64,000 nt of DNA from Ancylobacter moscoviensis (lineage in GTDB: Bacteria > Pseudomonadota > Alphaproteobacteria > Rhizobiales > Xanthobacteraceae), in contig NZ_VMBP01000004.1 of NCBI RefSeq assembly GCF_007559435.1, forward strand, positions 62,001-126,000, in the 5' to 3' direction. Shown here in pieces: positions 47,146 through 57,406 of this stretch. How positions within the stretch are numbered: position 1 is the stretch's first letter; each line of letters begins with the position of its first letter. The notes beneath the pieces are model-generated. The model searched no databases, was not told the origin of the DNA, and saw only the letters and a list, made by a program, of their open reading frames with translations. The translations under genes were made by a program, and so were the position numbers.

Positions 47146-48357
47146 ATGTCGGTAAGTGCGAGGGCCAACGAGCCGTCCATGGAGGAGATTCTGGCCTCCA
47201 TCCGGCGGATCATTTCCGACGAGGTCGCCGTCGAGCCAGCATCGCCTCCGCCCAGCCCGGCCCAGCCCGAGCCCCGCTCCGCCCCGCGCGATGCCTTCGC
47301 CCCCCGGGAGCCGCTGGCCGGCCGGTCTTCCACATCGGGCCGTGAATCGTCGGGGATCGGTGCTCCGGATCCATCGACGCGACTTTTCGCGCCGGTTGCG
47401 GTCCGGTCGCCGGTGAGTGAGCCCGCGTTCTCGCCCCCGCCGCGCCCTGTGCGGAGCGCTCCGGCGCCGATCTCGTCGATGCGCCCGGCCATGCCGCTTA
47501 CCTCTGTGCCGCTGCCCCTCGTGTCGGCGCCTTTCTCACCCGCTCCGGCCCAGGATCGGTCGGAGACGACCGGCTTCGTCAGGCCGGATAGTGCGCCGGC
47601 CGTCGATCCTTTCGCGCCGCGTGCGCGAAGCGCTTCTGCCGCGCCCGCGCTGCATGCGGTGACTCGGGTCGCGCGTGTGACGCTCCCCGTTGAAGCTTCC
47701 CCTTCCGTGCCGGAGAGCGACGATCTCGACACGCCGCTCGGTTCGGCCTTGTTCGATCTGGCCCTGGTGGAGCAGGCGGTTCAGGCGGAGCTGGCGCATG
47801 TTTCCGCCGAAGCGGCCGCGTCCCGGTTTTCCCCGCTGCCGCCGCGCGGTGCCGAGACGGCCGCTCCAGTTGCCGATGCCGACGCGGCGGCCCTCGCCGT
47901 GCCGGTCGGTTCGACCCTCGTAGAGGAGACCATCGAGATGCAGGCCAAGTCCGAAGCAGCCGCGCGGTCCGTCCTGGACGAGGCGGAAGTGATCGCCACC
48001 ACTCCCACGCGGGAGACGCCGGTACCTTTCCCCCCGCGGACGACGGCGCCGTCGCGTCTGGAAACGCGTCCCGTCGAATCGCGCTTCGGCGCCGCCAGCC
48101 GTCCGGCCACCGGCGCGGAGCCGGCGGCTACCGAGGCGACCCGCGAGCGGCTTGTTTCCGGCTCGGCCAGCAACGCTGTTTCGGCGGCTTTCGGCTCGCT
48201 GCAGCGGACGGTGACGTCGAACTCTCGCACGGTTGACGATCTCGTGACCGAAGCGATCCGGCCGATGCTCAAGGCTTGGCTCGACGAGAACCTCCCGACG
48301 CTGGTCGAGCGTCTGGTGCGTGCCGAGATCGAGCGCGTCGCCCGTCAGGGCCAGTGA
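47146..48357 (+). CDS. popZ: PopZ-family (DUF2497) polar organizing protein
   Basis: Protein of 403 residues with the two signatures of PopZ: N-terminal EPSMEEILASIRRIISDE and C-terminal EAIRPMLKAWLDENLPTLVE followed by RLVRAEIERVARQGQ. Between them lies a long Pro/Ala/Ser-rich, acidic disordered linker, considerably longer than in Caulobacter PopZ (177 residues). PopZ condensates at the cell pole anchor the chromosome origin through ParB. The gene lies between tolC and valS, a common alphaproteobacterial order. GGAAAGAAG precedes the ATG. Confidence 0.9.
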   Translation: MSVSARANEPSMEEILASIRRIISDEVAVEPASPPPSPAQPEPRSAPRDAFAPREPLAGRSSTSGRESSGIGAPDPSTRLFAPVAVRSPVSEPAFSPPPRPVRSAPAPISSMRPAMPLTSVPLPLVSAPFSPAPAQDRSETTGFVRPDSAPAVDPFAPRARSASAAPALHAVTRVARVTLPVEASPSVPESDDLDTPLGSALFDLALVEQAVQAELAHVSAEAAASRFSPLPPRGAETAAPVADADAAALAVPVGSTLVEETIEMQAKSEAAARSVLDEAEVIATTPTRETPVPFPPRTTAPSRLETRPVESRFGAASRPATGAEPAATEATRERLVSGSASNAVSAAFGSLQRTVTSNSRTVDDLVTEAIRPMLKAWLDENLPTLVERLVRAEIERVARQGQ

Positions 48358-48366
48358 GACATGAAG

Positions 48367-48392
48367 GAGAGGCGGGGCTGATTCCGCCTCTT
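48367..48392 (+). terminator. Hairpin terminator after popZ
   Basis: AGAGGCGG (48368-48375) pairs with CCGCCTCT (48384-48391) around GGCTGATT, ten bases after the popZ stop and followed by TCC. A short T-tract is partly present, so partial termination is likely before valS. Confidence 0.55.
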
Positions 48393-48481
48393 CCACACGC
48401 CGCCTGTCCTTTGGCGTGTTGACTTGAGCCATCGGCTCCGCTTTCTCTCGCACCCTCTTCATTCGAGGTGCCGGAGCCAAA

Positions 48482-51319
48482 ATGCTCGACAACAGGTTCG
48501 ATCCCGCCGCAGTCGAAGACCGCATCTACCAGACCTGGCTGGATGCCGATGCGTTCAAGGCCGGGCGTCCCGAGCGGGCAGGGGCCGATCCCTACTGCAT
48601 CGTCATTCCGCCGCCGAACGTGACCGGCTCGCTCCATATGGGGCACGCGCTCAACAACACGTTGCAGGACATTCTCTGCCGTTTCGAGCGCATGCGCGGC
48701 AAGGACGTGCTCTGGCAGGTCGGCACCGACCACGCCGGCATCGCCACGCAGATGGTGGTCGAGCGCCAGCTCGCCGAGCGCCAGCTTCCCGGACGCCGCG
48801 AACTGGGCCGCGAGGCCTTCGTCGAGCGCGTCTGGAAGTGGAAGGAAGAATCCGGCGGCACCATCATCAACCAGCTCAAGAAGCTCGGCGCGTCCTGTGA
48901 CTGGTCGCGCGAACGCTTCACCATGGACGAGGGCCTGTCGCGCGCCGTCCTCAAGGTGTTCGTGCAGCTCTACAAGGAAGGGCTGATCTACAAGGACAAG
49001 CGGCTGGTCAACTGGGACCCGAAGTTCCAGTCGGCCATCTCCGATCTGGAGGTGCTTCAGGTCGAGGTGAAGGGCCATCTCTGGCATTTCCGCTATCCGC
49101 TGGCCGACGGCGTCACCTATCCGCACCCGGTCGCCTTCGACGAGAACGGCCAGCCGACCGAGTTCGAGACGCGCGACTACATCGTCGTCGCCACCACACG
49201 ACCTGAGACCATGCTGGGCGACACCGCGGTTGCGGTCCATCCGGAGGACCCACGCTATCAGGGCCTCGTCGCCGCCGGCGCGAAGGTGCGGCTGCCGCTG
49301 GTCGGCCGGCTGATCCCGATCGTCGCGGATGAATACTCCGACCCGACCAAGGGCACGGGCGCGGTGAAGATCACCCCGGCGCACGACTTCAACGACTTCG
49401 AGGTCGGCCGGCGGCACGACCTACCGATGATCAACGTGCTCGACGCCGAGGCGCGCCTGACTCTGGCCGGCAACGCCGACTTTCTCGATGACGCCGTGAC
49501 GGGCGCCGATCTCGACGCCGTGCTGGCGCTGGAAGGCCAGAGCCGCGAGGCGGCGCGCAAGGCCATCGTCTCCCTGATGGAGGAGCGCGGGCTGCTCGAC
49601 CGGATCGAGCCGCACACCAACATGGTTCCCCATGGCGACCGCTCCAACGTGGTCATCGAGCCGTGGCTCACCGACCAGTGGTACGTCGATGCCCACACGC
49701 TCGCCCAGCCGGCGCTCGCCGCCGTGCGCGAGGGTCGCGCGGGTTTCGTGCCGAAGAACTGGGAGAAGACCTATTTCGAGTGGCTGGAGAACATCCAGCC
49801 CTGGTGCGTCTCGCGCCAGCTCTGGTGGGGCCACCAGATCCCGGCCTGGTATGGGCCGGACGGGACGGTCTTCGTCGAGGAGACGGAGGAGGAGGCCGTC
49901 GCCGCCGCGCTCGCCCATTGCGTGCAGGCCGGCATCATCACCGACGCCGAGGCCAAGGAACTGGCCGTCAACGCCGACAAGCGCGCGAACCTGATCACCC
50001 GCGACGAGGATGTGCTCGACACGTGGTTCTCCTCCGCGCTGTGGCCGTTCTCGACGCTTGGCTGGCCCGACGAGACGCCGGAGCTCAAGCGCTATTACCC
50101 GACGTCCGTGCTGATCACCGGCTTCGACATCATCTTCTTCTGGGTCGCCCGGATGATGATGATGGGCTTGCACTTCATGGACGGCGAGGTGCCGTTCAAG
50201 GACATCTACATCCACGCCCTCGTCCGCGACGAGAAGGGCGCCAAGATGTCGAAGTCCAAGGGCAATGTGATCGATCCGCTCGATCTCGTGGGTAAGTACG
50301 GTGCCGACGCGCTACGCTTCACGCTCGCGGCCATGGCCGCGCAGGGGCGCGACATCAAGCTGGCGACCAGCCGCGTCGAGGGCTATCGCAACTTCGCGAC
50401 CAAGCTCTGGAACGCCGCCCGCTTCGCCGAGATGAACGGGTGTGGGCGGGATCCGGCTTTCGATCCGCACAAGGTCGAGACGACCCTGAACCGCTGGATT
50501 CTCGGCGAGACCCAGCGGGCCGGGCTGGAGATCACCGAGGCGCTGGAGGCCTACAAGTTCAACGAGGCGGCGGGCGCCGCCTATCGTTTCGTGTGGAATA
50601 TCTTCTGCGACTGGTATCTGGAGCTCGCCAAGCCCGTCTTCACCGGCGGTGACGCGCAGTGGATGGCCGAGACGCGGGCGACGACGGCCTTCGTGCTCGA
50701 CGAGATTCTCAAGCTGCTGCACCCGTTCATGCCGTTCCTCACCGAGGAGCTCTGGGCGCGCACCACCGAGGGCGGCGCTCCCCGCACGAGCCTTCTGGCG
50801 CTTGCTGCCTGGTCGAAGCTCGACGGGATGGAAGCCCCCGAGGCGGAGGCTGAGATCGGCTGGCTGGTCGATCTGGTCACCGAGATCCGCTCCGTCCGTG
50901 CCGAGATGAACGTGCCGGCCGGAGCCCAGATTCCGCTGGTGCTCGTGGGAGCGAACGCCCTCACCATCGACCGGGTGGGCGCCTGGCAGGATGCTCTGGT
51001 CCGGCTCGCCCGCCTGTCCGCCATCGCCTTCGAGCCGGAAGCGCCGGCTGGGTCGGTACAGGTCGTCGTGCGTGGCGAGACGGCGGCGCTGCCGCTGGCC
51101 GGCATCATCGACATGGATGCGGAAGCGGCGCGGCTTTCGAAGGAGCTCGCCAAGGCTGCCGACGATATCGCCAAGGTCGATGCCAAGCTCGGCAATGCCG
51201 ACTTCATCCGACGGGCACCGGAAGAGGTGATCGAGGAGCAGCGCGAGCGCCGCGAAAGTGCCGAGGCGCGGGCCGCCAAGATCCGCGAGGCGCTCGTCCG
51301 TCTGGGCAAGGCCGCCTGA
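48482..51319 (+). CDS. valS: Valyl-tRNA synthetase
   Basis: Class I aminoacyl-tRNA synthetase of 945 residues. The HIGH-type motif is HMGH within [16 protein letters not shown] (about 40-55), KMSKS is in [10 protein letters not shown] (about 583-592), an editing domain lies between ([20 protein letters not shown]), and a C-terminal anticodon-binding region ends in a coiled coil ([20 protein letters not shown]). Charges tRNA-Val and edits mischarged threonine. Length is normal for the bacterial enzyme. Confidence 0.97.
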   Translation: MLDNRFDPAAVEDRIYQTWLDADAFKAGRPERAGADPYCIVIPPPNVTGSLHMGHALNNTLQDILCRFERMRGKDVLWQVGTDHAGIATQMVVERQLAERQLPGRRELGREAFVERVWKWKEESGGTIINQLKKLGASCDWSRERFTMDEGLSRAVLKVFVQLYKEGLIYKDKRLVNWDPKFQSAISDLEVLQVEVKGHLWHFRYPLADGVTYPHPVAFDENGQPTEFETRDYIVVATTRPETMLGDTAVAVHPEDPRYQGLVAAGAKVRLPLVGRLIPIVADEYSDPTKGTGAVKITPAHDFNDFEVGRRHDLPMINVLDAEARLTLAGNADFLDDAVTGADLDAVLALEGQSREAARKAIVSLMEERGLLDRIEPHTNMVPHGDRSNVVIEPWLTDQWYVDAHTLAQPALAAVREGRAGFVPKNWEKTYFEWLENIQPWCVSRQLWWGHQIPAWYGPDGTVFVEETEEEAVAAALAHCVQAGIITDAEAKELAVNADKRANLITRDEDVLDTWFSSALWPFSTLGWPDETPELKRYYPTSVLITGFDIIFFWVARMMMMGLHFMDGEVPFKDIYIHALVRDEKGAKMSKSKGNVIDPLDLVGKYGADALRFTLAAMAAQGRDIKLATSRVEGYRNFATKLWNAARFAEMNGCGRDPAFDPHKVETTLNRWILGETQRAGLEITEALEAYKFNEAAGAAYRFVWNIFCDWYLELAKPVFTGGDAQWMAETRATTAFVLDEILKLLHPFMPFLTEELWARTTEGGAPRTSLLALAAWSKLDGMEAPEAEAEIGWLVDLVTEIRSVRAEMNVPAGAQIPLVLVGANALTIDRVGAWQDALVRLARLSAIAFEPEAPAGSVQVVVRGETAALPLAGIIDMDAEAARLSKELAKAADDIAKVDAKLGNADFIRRAPEEVIEEQRERRESAEARAAKIREALVRLGKAA

Positions 51320-51363
51320 CGGCGGGCGGCGGACTGCGGACTGCGGACGGGGGCGGGGCCGCA

Positions 51364-52080
51364 ATGGCGTTCATCGAGGCCTTCGAGGCGAGCGACTTCG
51401 CCTCGACCATTATCAGCCTCCTCGTTGCCTTCGCGATGGGGACGCTGATCGGCGCCGAGCGGCAGTATCGTCAGCGGACGGCCGGCCTGCGCACGAACGT
51501 GCTGGTGGCGGTCGGCGCCTGCCAGTTCGTCGACATGGCGATGCATCTCGCCGGCCCGGACGGGGCGGTGCGGGTGGTGGCCTATGTGGTCTCCGGCATC
51601 GGCTTCCTCGGTGCCGGCGTGATCATGAAGGAAGGCACCAATATTCGCGGCCTGAACACGGCGGCGACGCTCTGGTGTTCGGCGGCGGTCGGCGCCTGCG
51701 CGGGGGCCGACCTGCTGGCGCAGGCGGTTCTGCTCACCTTGTTCGTGCTGGCGGGCAACACGATGCTGCGTCCGCTGGTGACGGCCCTTGAGCGCCTTCC
51801 GCGCGACGACGAGGCGACCGAGGCGGTCTACGAGATTGGCATCCGCGTGCCGGCGGCGCAGGCCTCCGATGCCCGCGCCCGGCTGATATCCCAGCTGGAG
51901 GCCGCGCGGCTGCCGGTGGACGAGGTGGAGATCACCGACCGGCCATCCGGCGAGAGCGAGGTGCGCGCCACGCTGGTCAATACCTCGCTGCGCTCGGCCG
52001 AGCTTGACGCCGTGGTGGCGAAGCTGCGGACTTTACCCGGTGTGGCGTCGGGCGACTGGACGCGGAGCAGTTCCGACTAG
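51364..52080 (+). CDS. MgtC/SapB-family membrane protein
   Basis: A 238-residue inner-membrane protein. The N-terminal part holds about four or five helices with family motifs FAMGTLIGAERQYRQRTAGL, IGFLGAGVIMKEGTNIRGLN and TAATLWCSAAVGACAGADL; the C-terminal cytosolic part (about 155-238) looks like an ACT-like domain. MgtC proteins help survival at low magnesium and inhibit ATP synthase in some pathogens; the function in free-living bacteria is uncertain. It follows valS by 44 bases on the same strand. Confidence 0.88.
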   Translation: MAFIEAFEASDFASTIISLLVAFAMGTLIGAERQYRQRTAGLRTNVLVAVGACQFVDMAMHLAGPDGAVRVVAYVVSGIGFLGAGVIMKEGTNIRGLNTAATLWCSAAVGACAGADLLAQAVLLTLFVLAGNTMLRPLVTALERLPRDDEATEAVYEIGIRVPAAQASDARARLISQLEAARLPVDEVEITDRPSGESEVRATLVNTSLRSAELDAVVAKLRTLPGVASGDWTRSSSD

Positions 52081-52092
52081 CGAGGGGGCATT

Positions 52093-52293
52093 TCAGCTCG
52101 CCTGCGGGTTCGGCGGCACCGGAGGATGTGAGGCATCTGTGGAAGCCGGCGGCAGCAGCCGGTCGAGTTCGGCGCGCAGGCGCTCGATCACGTCCGCCGC
52201 TTCGGACAGTTCATCCTCGACCTTGTCGCGCGGAAACCGTTCGAGGTCCGCCGCCATGGCCCTCAGCCGCTCGACGATGTTGCCGCTCGACAT
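52093..52293 (-). CDS. Small acidic coiled-coil protein, unknown function
   Basis: A 66-residue protein beginning MSSGNIVERLRAMAADLERF and continuing DKVEDELSEAADVIERLRAE, a continuous amphipathic helix with heptad-like Leu/Ile spacing and a Pro-rich tail. A strong GGAGGAAG ribosome site precedes the ATG (52293), supporting a real gene though small. It is convergent with mgtC (12-base gap). I do not recognise a family with certainty. Confidence 0.65.
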   Translation of the reverse strand: MSSGNIVERLRAMAADLERFPRDKVEDELSEAADVIERLRAELDRLLPPASTDASHPPVPPNPQAS

Positions 52294-52780
52294 GTGGTTC
52301 TTCCTCCCTTTGCAGCCGCGCATCGGCGCGCGGTCCACGGGGCATAACATACCCGCCTTGGCCCCATATGACGGAACGATGACGCCGGATCGTGCGCCGG
52401 CGATCGGGAGTGAGGCCGAGGGCGCGAGCCGTGTCTGCCTGACAAGCCTCGGGGCGATTGCTTGAAGGAAAGCGCTGCCGCCGACGGCGCGCAGGAGATG
52501 GGCATCTCGAAAGATATTTTCTTATAAATCAGTGGTTTATGGGGATTTCCGAGTGCGGCATTGACGGCGCTGTGTCGCGGGCGGGAAGCGTGCAGAGGTG
52601 TTCCGCAGCCGTGTCGAAGCTGCAACAGTGTCACGCATTCGCAACCATAACCCGAGCCGAACGCCGAGGCGCCGCGAAGCCGCCACAAACCGGCACGAAA
52701 TCCGACTGATAGACGGAGGATAGTAGTGTCCGGGTGCAGTTACCCGAGTGAACCTCCGCGCCGGGATGCGTGAAGTAGAC
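52294..52780. other. Intergenic gap ahead of ilvD, no gene recognised
   Basis: About 490 bases. Short frames exist but lack ribosome sites or coding character. An AT-rich patch (52513-52540, AAGATATTTTCTTATAAATC) about 250 bases before ilvD could contain promoter elements. No riboswitch or attenuator peptide rich in Ile/Val/Leu was found. Confidence 0.45.
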
Positions 52781-54508
52781 ATGAACGTCAGGACCATCAT
52801 CGACAAGCGGAACTTGCCGAGCCGTCATGTGACGGAAGGTCCGGCGCGTGCCCCGCATCGCTCCTATCTCTATGCCATGGGCCTGACCCGCGAGCAGATT
52901 CATCAGCCGCTGGTAGGGGTCGCTTCCTGCTGGAACGAAGCCGCGCCCTGCAACATCTCGCTGATGCGCCAGGCGCAGGTGGTGAAGAAGGGCGTCGCGG
53001 CGGCCAACGGTACGCCGCGCGAGTTCTGCACCATCACCGTCACCGACGGCATCGCCATGGGCCACGAGGGCATGAAGGCCTCGCTGGCGTCGCGGGAGGT
53101 CATCGCCGACTCGGTTGAGCTGACCATGCGCGGCCACGCCTATGACGCGCTGATCGGCCTCGCCGGCTGCGACAAGTCTCTTCCCGGCATGATGATGGCG
53201 ATGCTGCGCCTCAACGTGCCGTCGATCTTCATCTATGGCGGCTCGATCCTGCCCGGCTCCTACCGGGGCCAGCCGGTGACGGTGCAGGATCTGTTCGAGG
53301 CGGTCGGCAAGCACTCGGTCGGCGCCATGTCGGACGACGATCTCGACGAGCTGGAGCAGGTGGCCTGCCCGTCGGCCGGCGCCTGCGGCGCCCAGTTCAC
53401 CGCCAACACGATGGCAACCGTTTCCGAGGCGATCGGCCTCGCGCTGCCCTATTCGGCCGGCGCGCCCGCGCCCTACGAGATCCGCGACAAGTTCTGCATG
53501 GCGGCCGGCGAACAGGTGATGGACCTGGTCGCCCGCAACATCCGCCCGCGCGAGATCGTGACCCGCAAGGCGCTGGAGAATGCCGCGACCGTGGTCGCCG
53601 CCTCGGGCGGTTCCACCAACGCCGCGCTGCATTTGCCGGCCATGGCGCACGAAGCCGGCATCAAGTTCGACCTGTTCGATGTCGCCGAGATCTTCAAGCG
53701 CACGCCCTATATCGCCGACCTCAAGCCGGGCGGCCGCTATGTCGCCAAGGACATGTTCGAGGCCGGCGGCATCCCGCTGCTGATGAAGACGCTGCTGGAA
53801 CACGGCTTCCTGCACGGCGACTGCCTCACCGTGACCGGTCGTACCATCGCGGAGAATCTCGCCTCGGTGAAGTGGAACCCGCATCAGGACGTGGTGCGCC
53901 CGGCGAACGATCCCATCACCGCCACCGGCGGCGTGGTTGGCCTTCAGGGCAACCTCGCTCCGGATGGAGCCATCGTGAAGGTGGCGGGGCTGAAGAATCT
54001 GAAGTTCACCGGCCCGGCGCGCTGCTTCGATGGCGAGGAGGCCTGCTTCGAGGCCGTGACCAAGCGTGCCTATGAGGACGGTGAGGTTCTGGTCATCCGC
54101 TATGAGGGGCCCAAGGGTGGTCCCGGCATGCGGGAAATGCTGTCCACTACCGCCGCGCTCTATGGACAGGGCAAGGGCGACAAGGTGGCGCTGATCACGG
54201 ACGGACGCTTCTCGGGCGCCACGCGCGGCTTCTGCATCGGCCATGTCGGGCCGGAGGCGGCCGTCGGCGGCCCGATCGGGCTGATCCGCGACGGCGATAT
54301 CATCACTATCGACGCAATCGAGGGCACGCTGGACGTGGCGCTCTCGGACGAGGAACTCGCCGCCCGCAAGGCGGAGTGGAAGCCCCGTCCTTCGCCCGTC
54401 GGCTCGGGGGCCATCTGGAAGTTCGCGCAGGCCGTGGGGCCCGCCCGTGAGGGCGCGGTCACTCATCCCGGCGGCGCGGCCGAGACAACGTGCTATGCGG
54501 ATATTTGA
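52781..54508 (+). CDS. ilvD: Dihydroxy-acid dehydratase-type enzyme (IlvD/EDD family)
   Basis: Protein of about 575 residues with the Fe-S cysteines in [21 protein letters not shown] and [16 protein letters not shown], and C-terminal [20 protein letters not shown]. It should dehydrate 2,3-dihydroxy acids in isoleucine/valine synthesis; the IlvD/EDD family also includes sugar-acid dehydratases, but core-genome context favours IlvD. Three in-frame starts (GTG 52748, ATG 52766, ATG 52781) are possible; none has a strong ribosome site. I choose [12 protein letters not shown]. The 3' end overlaps the next gene by 14 bases. Confidence 0.9.
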   Translation: MNVRTIIDKRNLPSRHVTEGPARAPHRSYLYAMGLTREQIHQPLVGVASCWNEAAPCNISLMRQAQVVKKGVAAANGTPREFCTITVTDGIAMGHEGMKASLASREVIADSVELTMRGHAYDALIGLAGCDKSLPGMMMAMLRLNVPSIFIYGGSILPGSYRGQPVTVQDLFEAVGKHSVGAMSDDDLDELEQVACPSAGACGAQFTANTMATVSEAIGLALPYSAGAPAPYEIRDKFCMAAGEQVMDLVARNIRPREIVTRKALENAATVVAASGGSTNAALHLPAMAHEAGIKFDLFDVAEIFKRTPYIADLKPGGRYVAKDMFEAGGIPLLMKTLLEHGFLHGDCLTVTGRTIAENLASVKWNPHQDVVRPANDPITATGGVVGLQGNLAPDGAIVKVAGLKNLKFTGPARCFDGEEACFEAVTKRAYEDGEVLVIRYEGPKGGPGMREMLSTTAALYGQGKGDKVALITDGRFSGATRGFCIGHVGPEAAVGGPIGLIRDGDIITIDAIEGTLDVALSDEELAARKAEWKPRPSPVGSGAIWKFAQAVGPAREGAVTHPGGAAETTCYADI

Positions 54509-55337
54509 CCGTTCGGCCCTCAGGCCATTCCTCGTTGTGATCGCCGTCGCGCTGGCGCCGTCGCTGGCCTCGGCTTTTGACGGCACGCCGGGCAGCGACG
54601 GCGGGCCGGTGAAGTCCGGCGTGGCCGGCAAGCCGCGCACGGTGGAGGAGATCGTCCGTCTCGGCGCGCAGGCGCTGCGCTCGGGCGAGACCGAGAAGGG
54701 CATCGACTCGCTGCGCTACGCGGCCGATCAGGGCCATGCGGGCGCGCAGTGGAAGCTCGGCCGTATGTATGCGGAAGGCGAGGGCGTCGAGCGCAACGAC
54801 ATCAAGGCGTTCGAATATTTCAGCCAGATCGCCAACATGCACGCCGACGACAACCCGGCGGCGCCGGAAGCCCGCTTCGCGGCGGACGCCTTCGTCGCGC
54901 TCGGCGCCTACTATCTGGTCGGCATCCCCAACAGCAAGGTGCGCCGCGACACGACCCGCGCGCGGGACATGTTCGCCTACGCCGCCTCCTATTTCGGTGA
55001 CCCGGCCGCGCAGTACCATCTCGCGCGCCTCTATATCGACGGCGACGGCGTTGACCGCGATCCGCGCTTCGCGGCCCGCTGGCTCGGGCTTGCCGCCCAT
55101 AAGGGCCAGTACCAGGCGCAGGCCGCGCTCGGCGGGCTGCTGTTCAAGGGCGATGACGGGATCCCGCGCCAGGCGGCGCGCGGCCTGATGTGGCTGACCC
55201 TGGCGCGCGACGCGGCCGCCGGCCCGGACGACAAATGGGTGGTGGAACTCTACGAGGACGCCTTCGCCAATGCCTCGTCCGACGAGCGCGCCATGGCGCT
55301 GGTCTACCTCGAACAATACATGAAGGCCGACCGCTGA
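54495..55337 (+). CDS. exoR: ExoR-like periplasmic Sel1-repeat protein
   Basis: A 280-residue protein with signal peptide [20 protein letters not shown] ending near LASAFDG. Sel1-like repeats follow: RYAADQGHAGAQWKLGRMYA, FAYAASYFGDPAAQYHLARL, WLGLAAHKGQYQAQAALGGL. The order and spacing (including an insert GIPNSKVRRDTTRARDMF) strongly recall rhizobial ExoR, the periplasmic inhibitor of the ChvG/ExoS sensor. ATG 54495 overlaps ilvD by 14 bases, suggesting translational coupling. No chvG/chvI genes are in the window, so the symbol rests on similarity. Confidence 0.72.
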   Translation: MRIFDRSALRPFLVVIAVALAPSLASAFDGTPGSDGGPVKSGVAGKPRTVEEIVRLGAQALRSGETEKGIDSLRYAADQGHAGAQWKLGRMYAEGEGVERNDIKAFEYFSQIANMHADDNPAAPEARFAADAFVALGAYYLVGIPNSKVRRDTTRARDMFAYAASYFGDPAAQYHLARLYIDGDGVDRDPRFAARWLGLAAHKGQYQAQAALGGLLFKGDDGIPRQAARGLMWLTLARDAAAGPDDKWVVELYEDAFANASSDERAMALVYLEQYMKADR

Positions 55338-55361
55338 GCGGTTTAGGCCTCGCCGCGGGGC

Positions 55362-56150
55362 TCAGGCCTTGAGCGCCAGCTCCGCCCAGACGGGCACGTG
55401 ATCGGACGGCTTTTCCCAGCCGCGCACGTCCTTGTCGATACCGACCGCCCTTAGCCGGTCGGTAGCCTGCGGCGACAGCAGCAGGTGGTCGATGCGGATG
55501 CCGTTGTTCCGCTGCCAGGCCCCGGCCTGATAGTCCCAGAAGCTGTAGAGCCCCGCCGCGTCGGTTGTCGTCCGCAGCGCATCCACCATGCCGAGATTGA
55601 GAATCTCGCGGAAGGCTGCGCGGGTCTGTGGCAGGAACAGCGCGTCGTTTACCCACGCCTCGGGATGAGCTGCATCCTCGGGGGCGGGAATAACGTTGTA
55701 GTCGCCGCAGACGACAAATGGCTCCTCATAGCTGAGGCGGCTTGCGATGTGCGCCTTCAGCCGCTTCATCCAGCCCAGCTTGTACGGATATTTCTCGGTG
55801 TCGACGGGGTTGCCGTTCGGCAGGTAGATGCCGCACACGCGCAGCACGCCCTCGCTCGTCGACACCACGACCTCGATGAAGCGCGACTGCACGTCGCCAT
55901 CGTCGCCCGGCAGGCCGGAGGTCACCTCGTCGAAGGGCAGGCGCGAGAGCACCGCGACGCCGTTGAAACCCTTCTGCCCGTGCACCGCGACGTTGTAGCC
56001 GAGGGCTTCGAAGGCCTCGCGGGGGAACGCCTCGTCGACGCACTTGATCTCCTGCAGGCAGACGACGTCTGGCTTCGTCTCCTGCAACCAGGCGACGGCG
56101 TGTTCCTGCCGCTGCTTGATCGAGTTGACGTTCCAGGTGGCGATGCGCAT
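55362..56150 (-). CDS. xthA: Exodeoxyribonuclease III
   Basis: A 262-residue AP endonuclease/exonuclease of the ExoIII family: MRIATWNVNSIKQRQEHAVA, VVCLQEIKCVDEAFP (catalytic Glu), VCGIYLPNG, VCGDYNVIPA, and C-terminal GIRIDHLLLSPQ and KPSDHVPVWAEL (catalytic Asp-His). It cleaves DNA at abasic sites in base excision repair. The start at 56150 is the family's standard opening; the extended frame has no coding character. Convergent with exoR-like gene (24-base gap). Confidence 0.94.
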   Translation of the reverse strand: MRIATWNVNSIKQRQEHAVAWLQETKPDVVCLQEIKCVDEAFPREAFEALGYNVAVHGQKGFNGVAVLSRLPFDEVTSGLPGDDGDVQSRFIEVVVSTSEGVLRVCGIYLPNGNPVDTEKYPYKLGWMKRLKAHIASRLSYEEPFVVCGDYNVIPAPEDAAHPEAWVNDALFLPQTRAAFREILNLGMVDALRTTTDAAGLYSFWDYQAGAWQRNNGIRIDHLLLSPQATDRLRAVGIDKDVRGWEKPSDHVPVWAELALKA

Positions 56151-56187
56151 CGGGACCTCGTGCGGGGCGGTGAATCGGGCCGCCAGT

Positions 56188-56937
56188 CTACAGCACCGGC
56201 AGCAGCCGGCGCACGATGAGCGCGGAGGAGAGGGCAACCTCGTCCACGAACTGGCGGAAATCGAAATGGGACTGGCTGCCGGCGAGATCCGAGAGCGCGC
56301 GCACCACCAGCCACGGCACCCCGAAGGCAACGCAGACCTGTGCCATCGCCGCGCCCTCCATCTCCACCGCCGCGCCGCCGAGTTCGCGGAACAGGCGCTC
56401 GCGCAGTGTCTCGGAGTTCACGAACTGGTCGCCGGTGAGGATGCGTCCGTAATGCAGGCGTGGCGGCTTTTTGCCGCCGCCGGCTGACAGCGGGGCAAGG
56501 CTGAGTTCTTCCAGAGCGGCCCGCACACGGGCGATCAGGTCCCCATCGGCGGCATGGCCGAGTTCGTCGTGAGGGTTGAAGAAGGGCTGGTGGCCCGCCT
56601 GATAGACGACGAAGCCATCCTCGGCGGTATAGCCGGCGTCATGCTGCACGACGTGATCGGCGATCACCACGTCGCCGATGGCGAGTTCCGGGTCGAGACC
56701 GCCGGCGATGCCGGAAAACAGCAGGACGCGGCAGTCGAAACGCTCGATCAGCAGCGTGGCGGCGACCGCAGCGTTCACTTTGCCCATGCCGGCCCGCGCC
56801 AGCACCACCGCATGACCGTCGAGCCGGCCGGCATGAAAGACCATGCCGGCGCGCTCGGTAACCTCGGCGCCGGTCAGATTGTCGGCGAGGAAGGCGAATT
56901 CCTGCGGAATGGCGCAGAGAACGGCGACCGGGCCCAT
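56188..56937 (-). CDS. mtnN: 5'-methylthioadenosine/S-adenosylhomocysteine nucleosidase-like
   Basis: A 249-residue nucleoside phosphorylase-fold enzyme. GPVAVLCAIPQEFAFLADNL opens it, ILLFSG-like VLLFSGIAGGLDPELAIGDV and GRILTGDQFV follow, then the active-site residues in VEMEGAAMAQVC (Glu) and VRALSDLAGSQS (Asp), as in MTA/SAH nucleosidases. It recycles methylthioadenosine and S-adenosylhomocysteine. ATG 56937 shares one base with the erpA stop (TGATG). Could be a related purine nucleosidase. Confidence 0.83.
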   Translation of the reverse strand: MGPVAVLCAIPQEFAFLADNLTGAEVTERAGMVFHAGRLDGHAVVLARAGMGKVNAAVAATLLIERFDCRVLLFSGIAGGLDPELAIGDVVIADHVVQHDAGYTAEDGFVVYQAGHQPFFNPHDELGHAADGDLIARVRAALEELSLAPLSAGGGKKPPRLHYGRILTGDQFVNSETLRERLFRELGGAAVEMEGAAMAQVCVAFGVPWLVVRALSDLAGSQSHFDFRQFVDEVALSSALIVRRLLPVL

Positions 56938-57308
56938 CACAGGGCGAAGCTGGTGCCGCAGCCGCACGAGGCCGTGGCGTGGGGATTCTCGATGCGGAAC
57001 GAGGCGCCGATCAGATCGTCGACGAAATCGATGTTCGAGCCGGACATGAATTCCAGCGAGACCGGATCGATCACCACCGTCGCCTTGCCTTCGGCGATGA
57101 CGATGTCGTCCGCCTCGCGCTCGCGGGTGATGTCGAACTTGTACTGGAAGCCGGAGCAGCCGCCGCCTTCCACGCTGACGCGCAGCATGCTTTGAGGCGG
57201 CTCGGCACTGAGAATCTCCGCGATACGCCGCGCGGCGCTGGCGGTAACGCCGACCGAAACGGCGGCGGCTTCGGGAGAAGCGTTGTCTGTCGAAGGGCTT
57301 GCGCTCAT
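56937..57308 (-). CDS. erpA: Iron-sulfur cluster insertion protein ErpA
   Basis: A-type Fe-S carrier of 123 residues: VGVTASAARRIAEILSAEPP, the three ligand cysteines in GGGCSGFQY and CGCGTSF, and DPVSLEFMSGSNIDFVDDL. It delivers Fe-S clusters to target proteins in the cytosol. ATG 57308 is chosen because the upstream extension lacks family character. It is divergent from dgt (98-base gap), a pairing frequent in Rhizobiales. Confidence 0.92.
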   Translation of the reverse strand: MSASPSTDNASPEAAAVSVGVTASAARRIAEILSAEPPQSMLRVSVEGGGCSGFQYKFDITREREADDIVIAEGKATVVIDPVSLEFMSGSNIDFVDDLIGASFRIENPHATASCGCGTSFAL

Positions 57309-57406
57309 GTCGCGTACTTCGGGTTGAATATGACCTGTCCGAATAGTTAAGTGCTGCCGCCCCCGAGTCAAAGGGGCTTCACGAGGGTTTGGCAGGGAGA
57401 TCGCGC

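Noticed and set aside
52458-52709. Short plus-strand frame ahead of ilvD as a leader peptide
   Set aside because: No run of Ile, Leu or Val codons and no attenuator hairpin; the translation is not protein-like.
52631-54703. Minus-strand open frame of 690 codons opposite ilvD
   Set aside because: Mirror of the ilvD coding sequence, biased composition, no family features.
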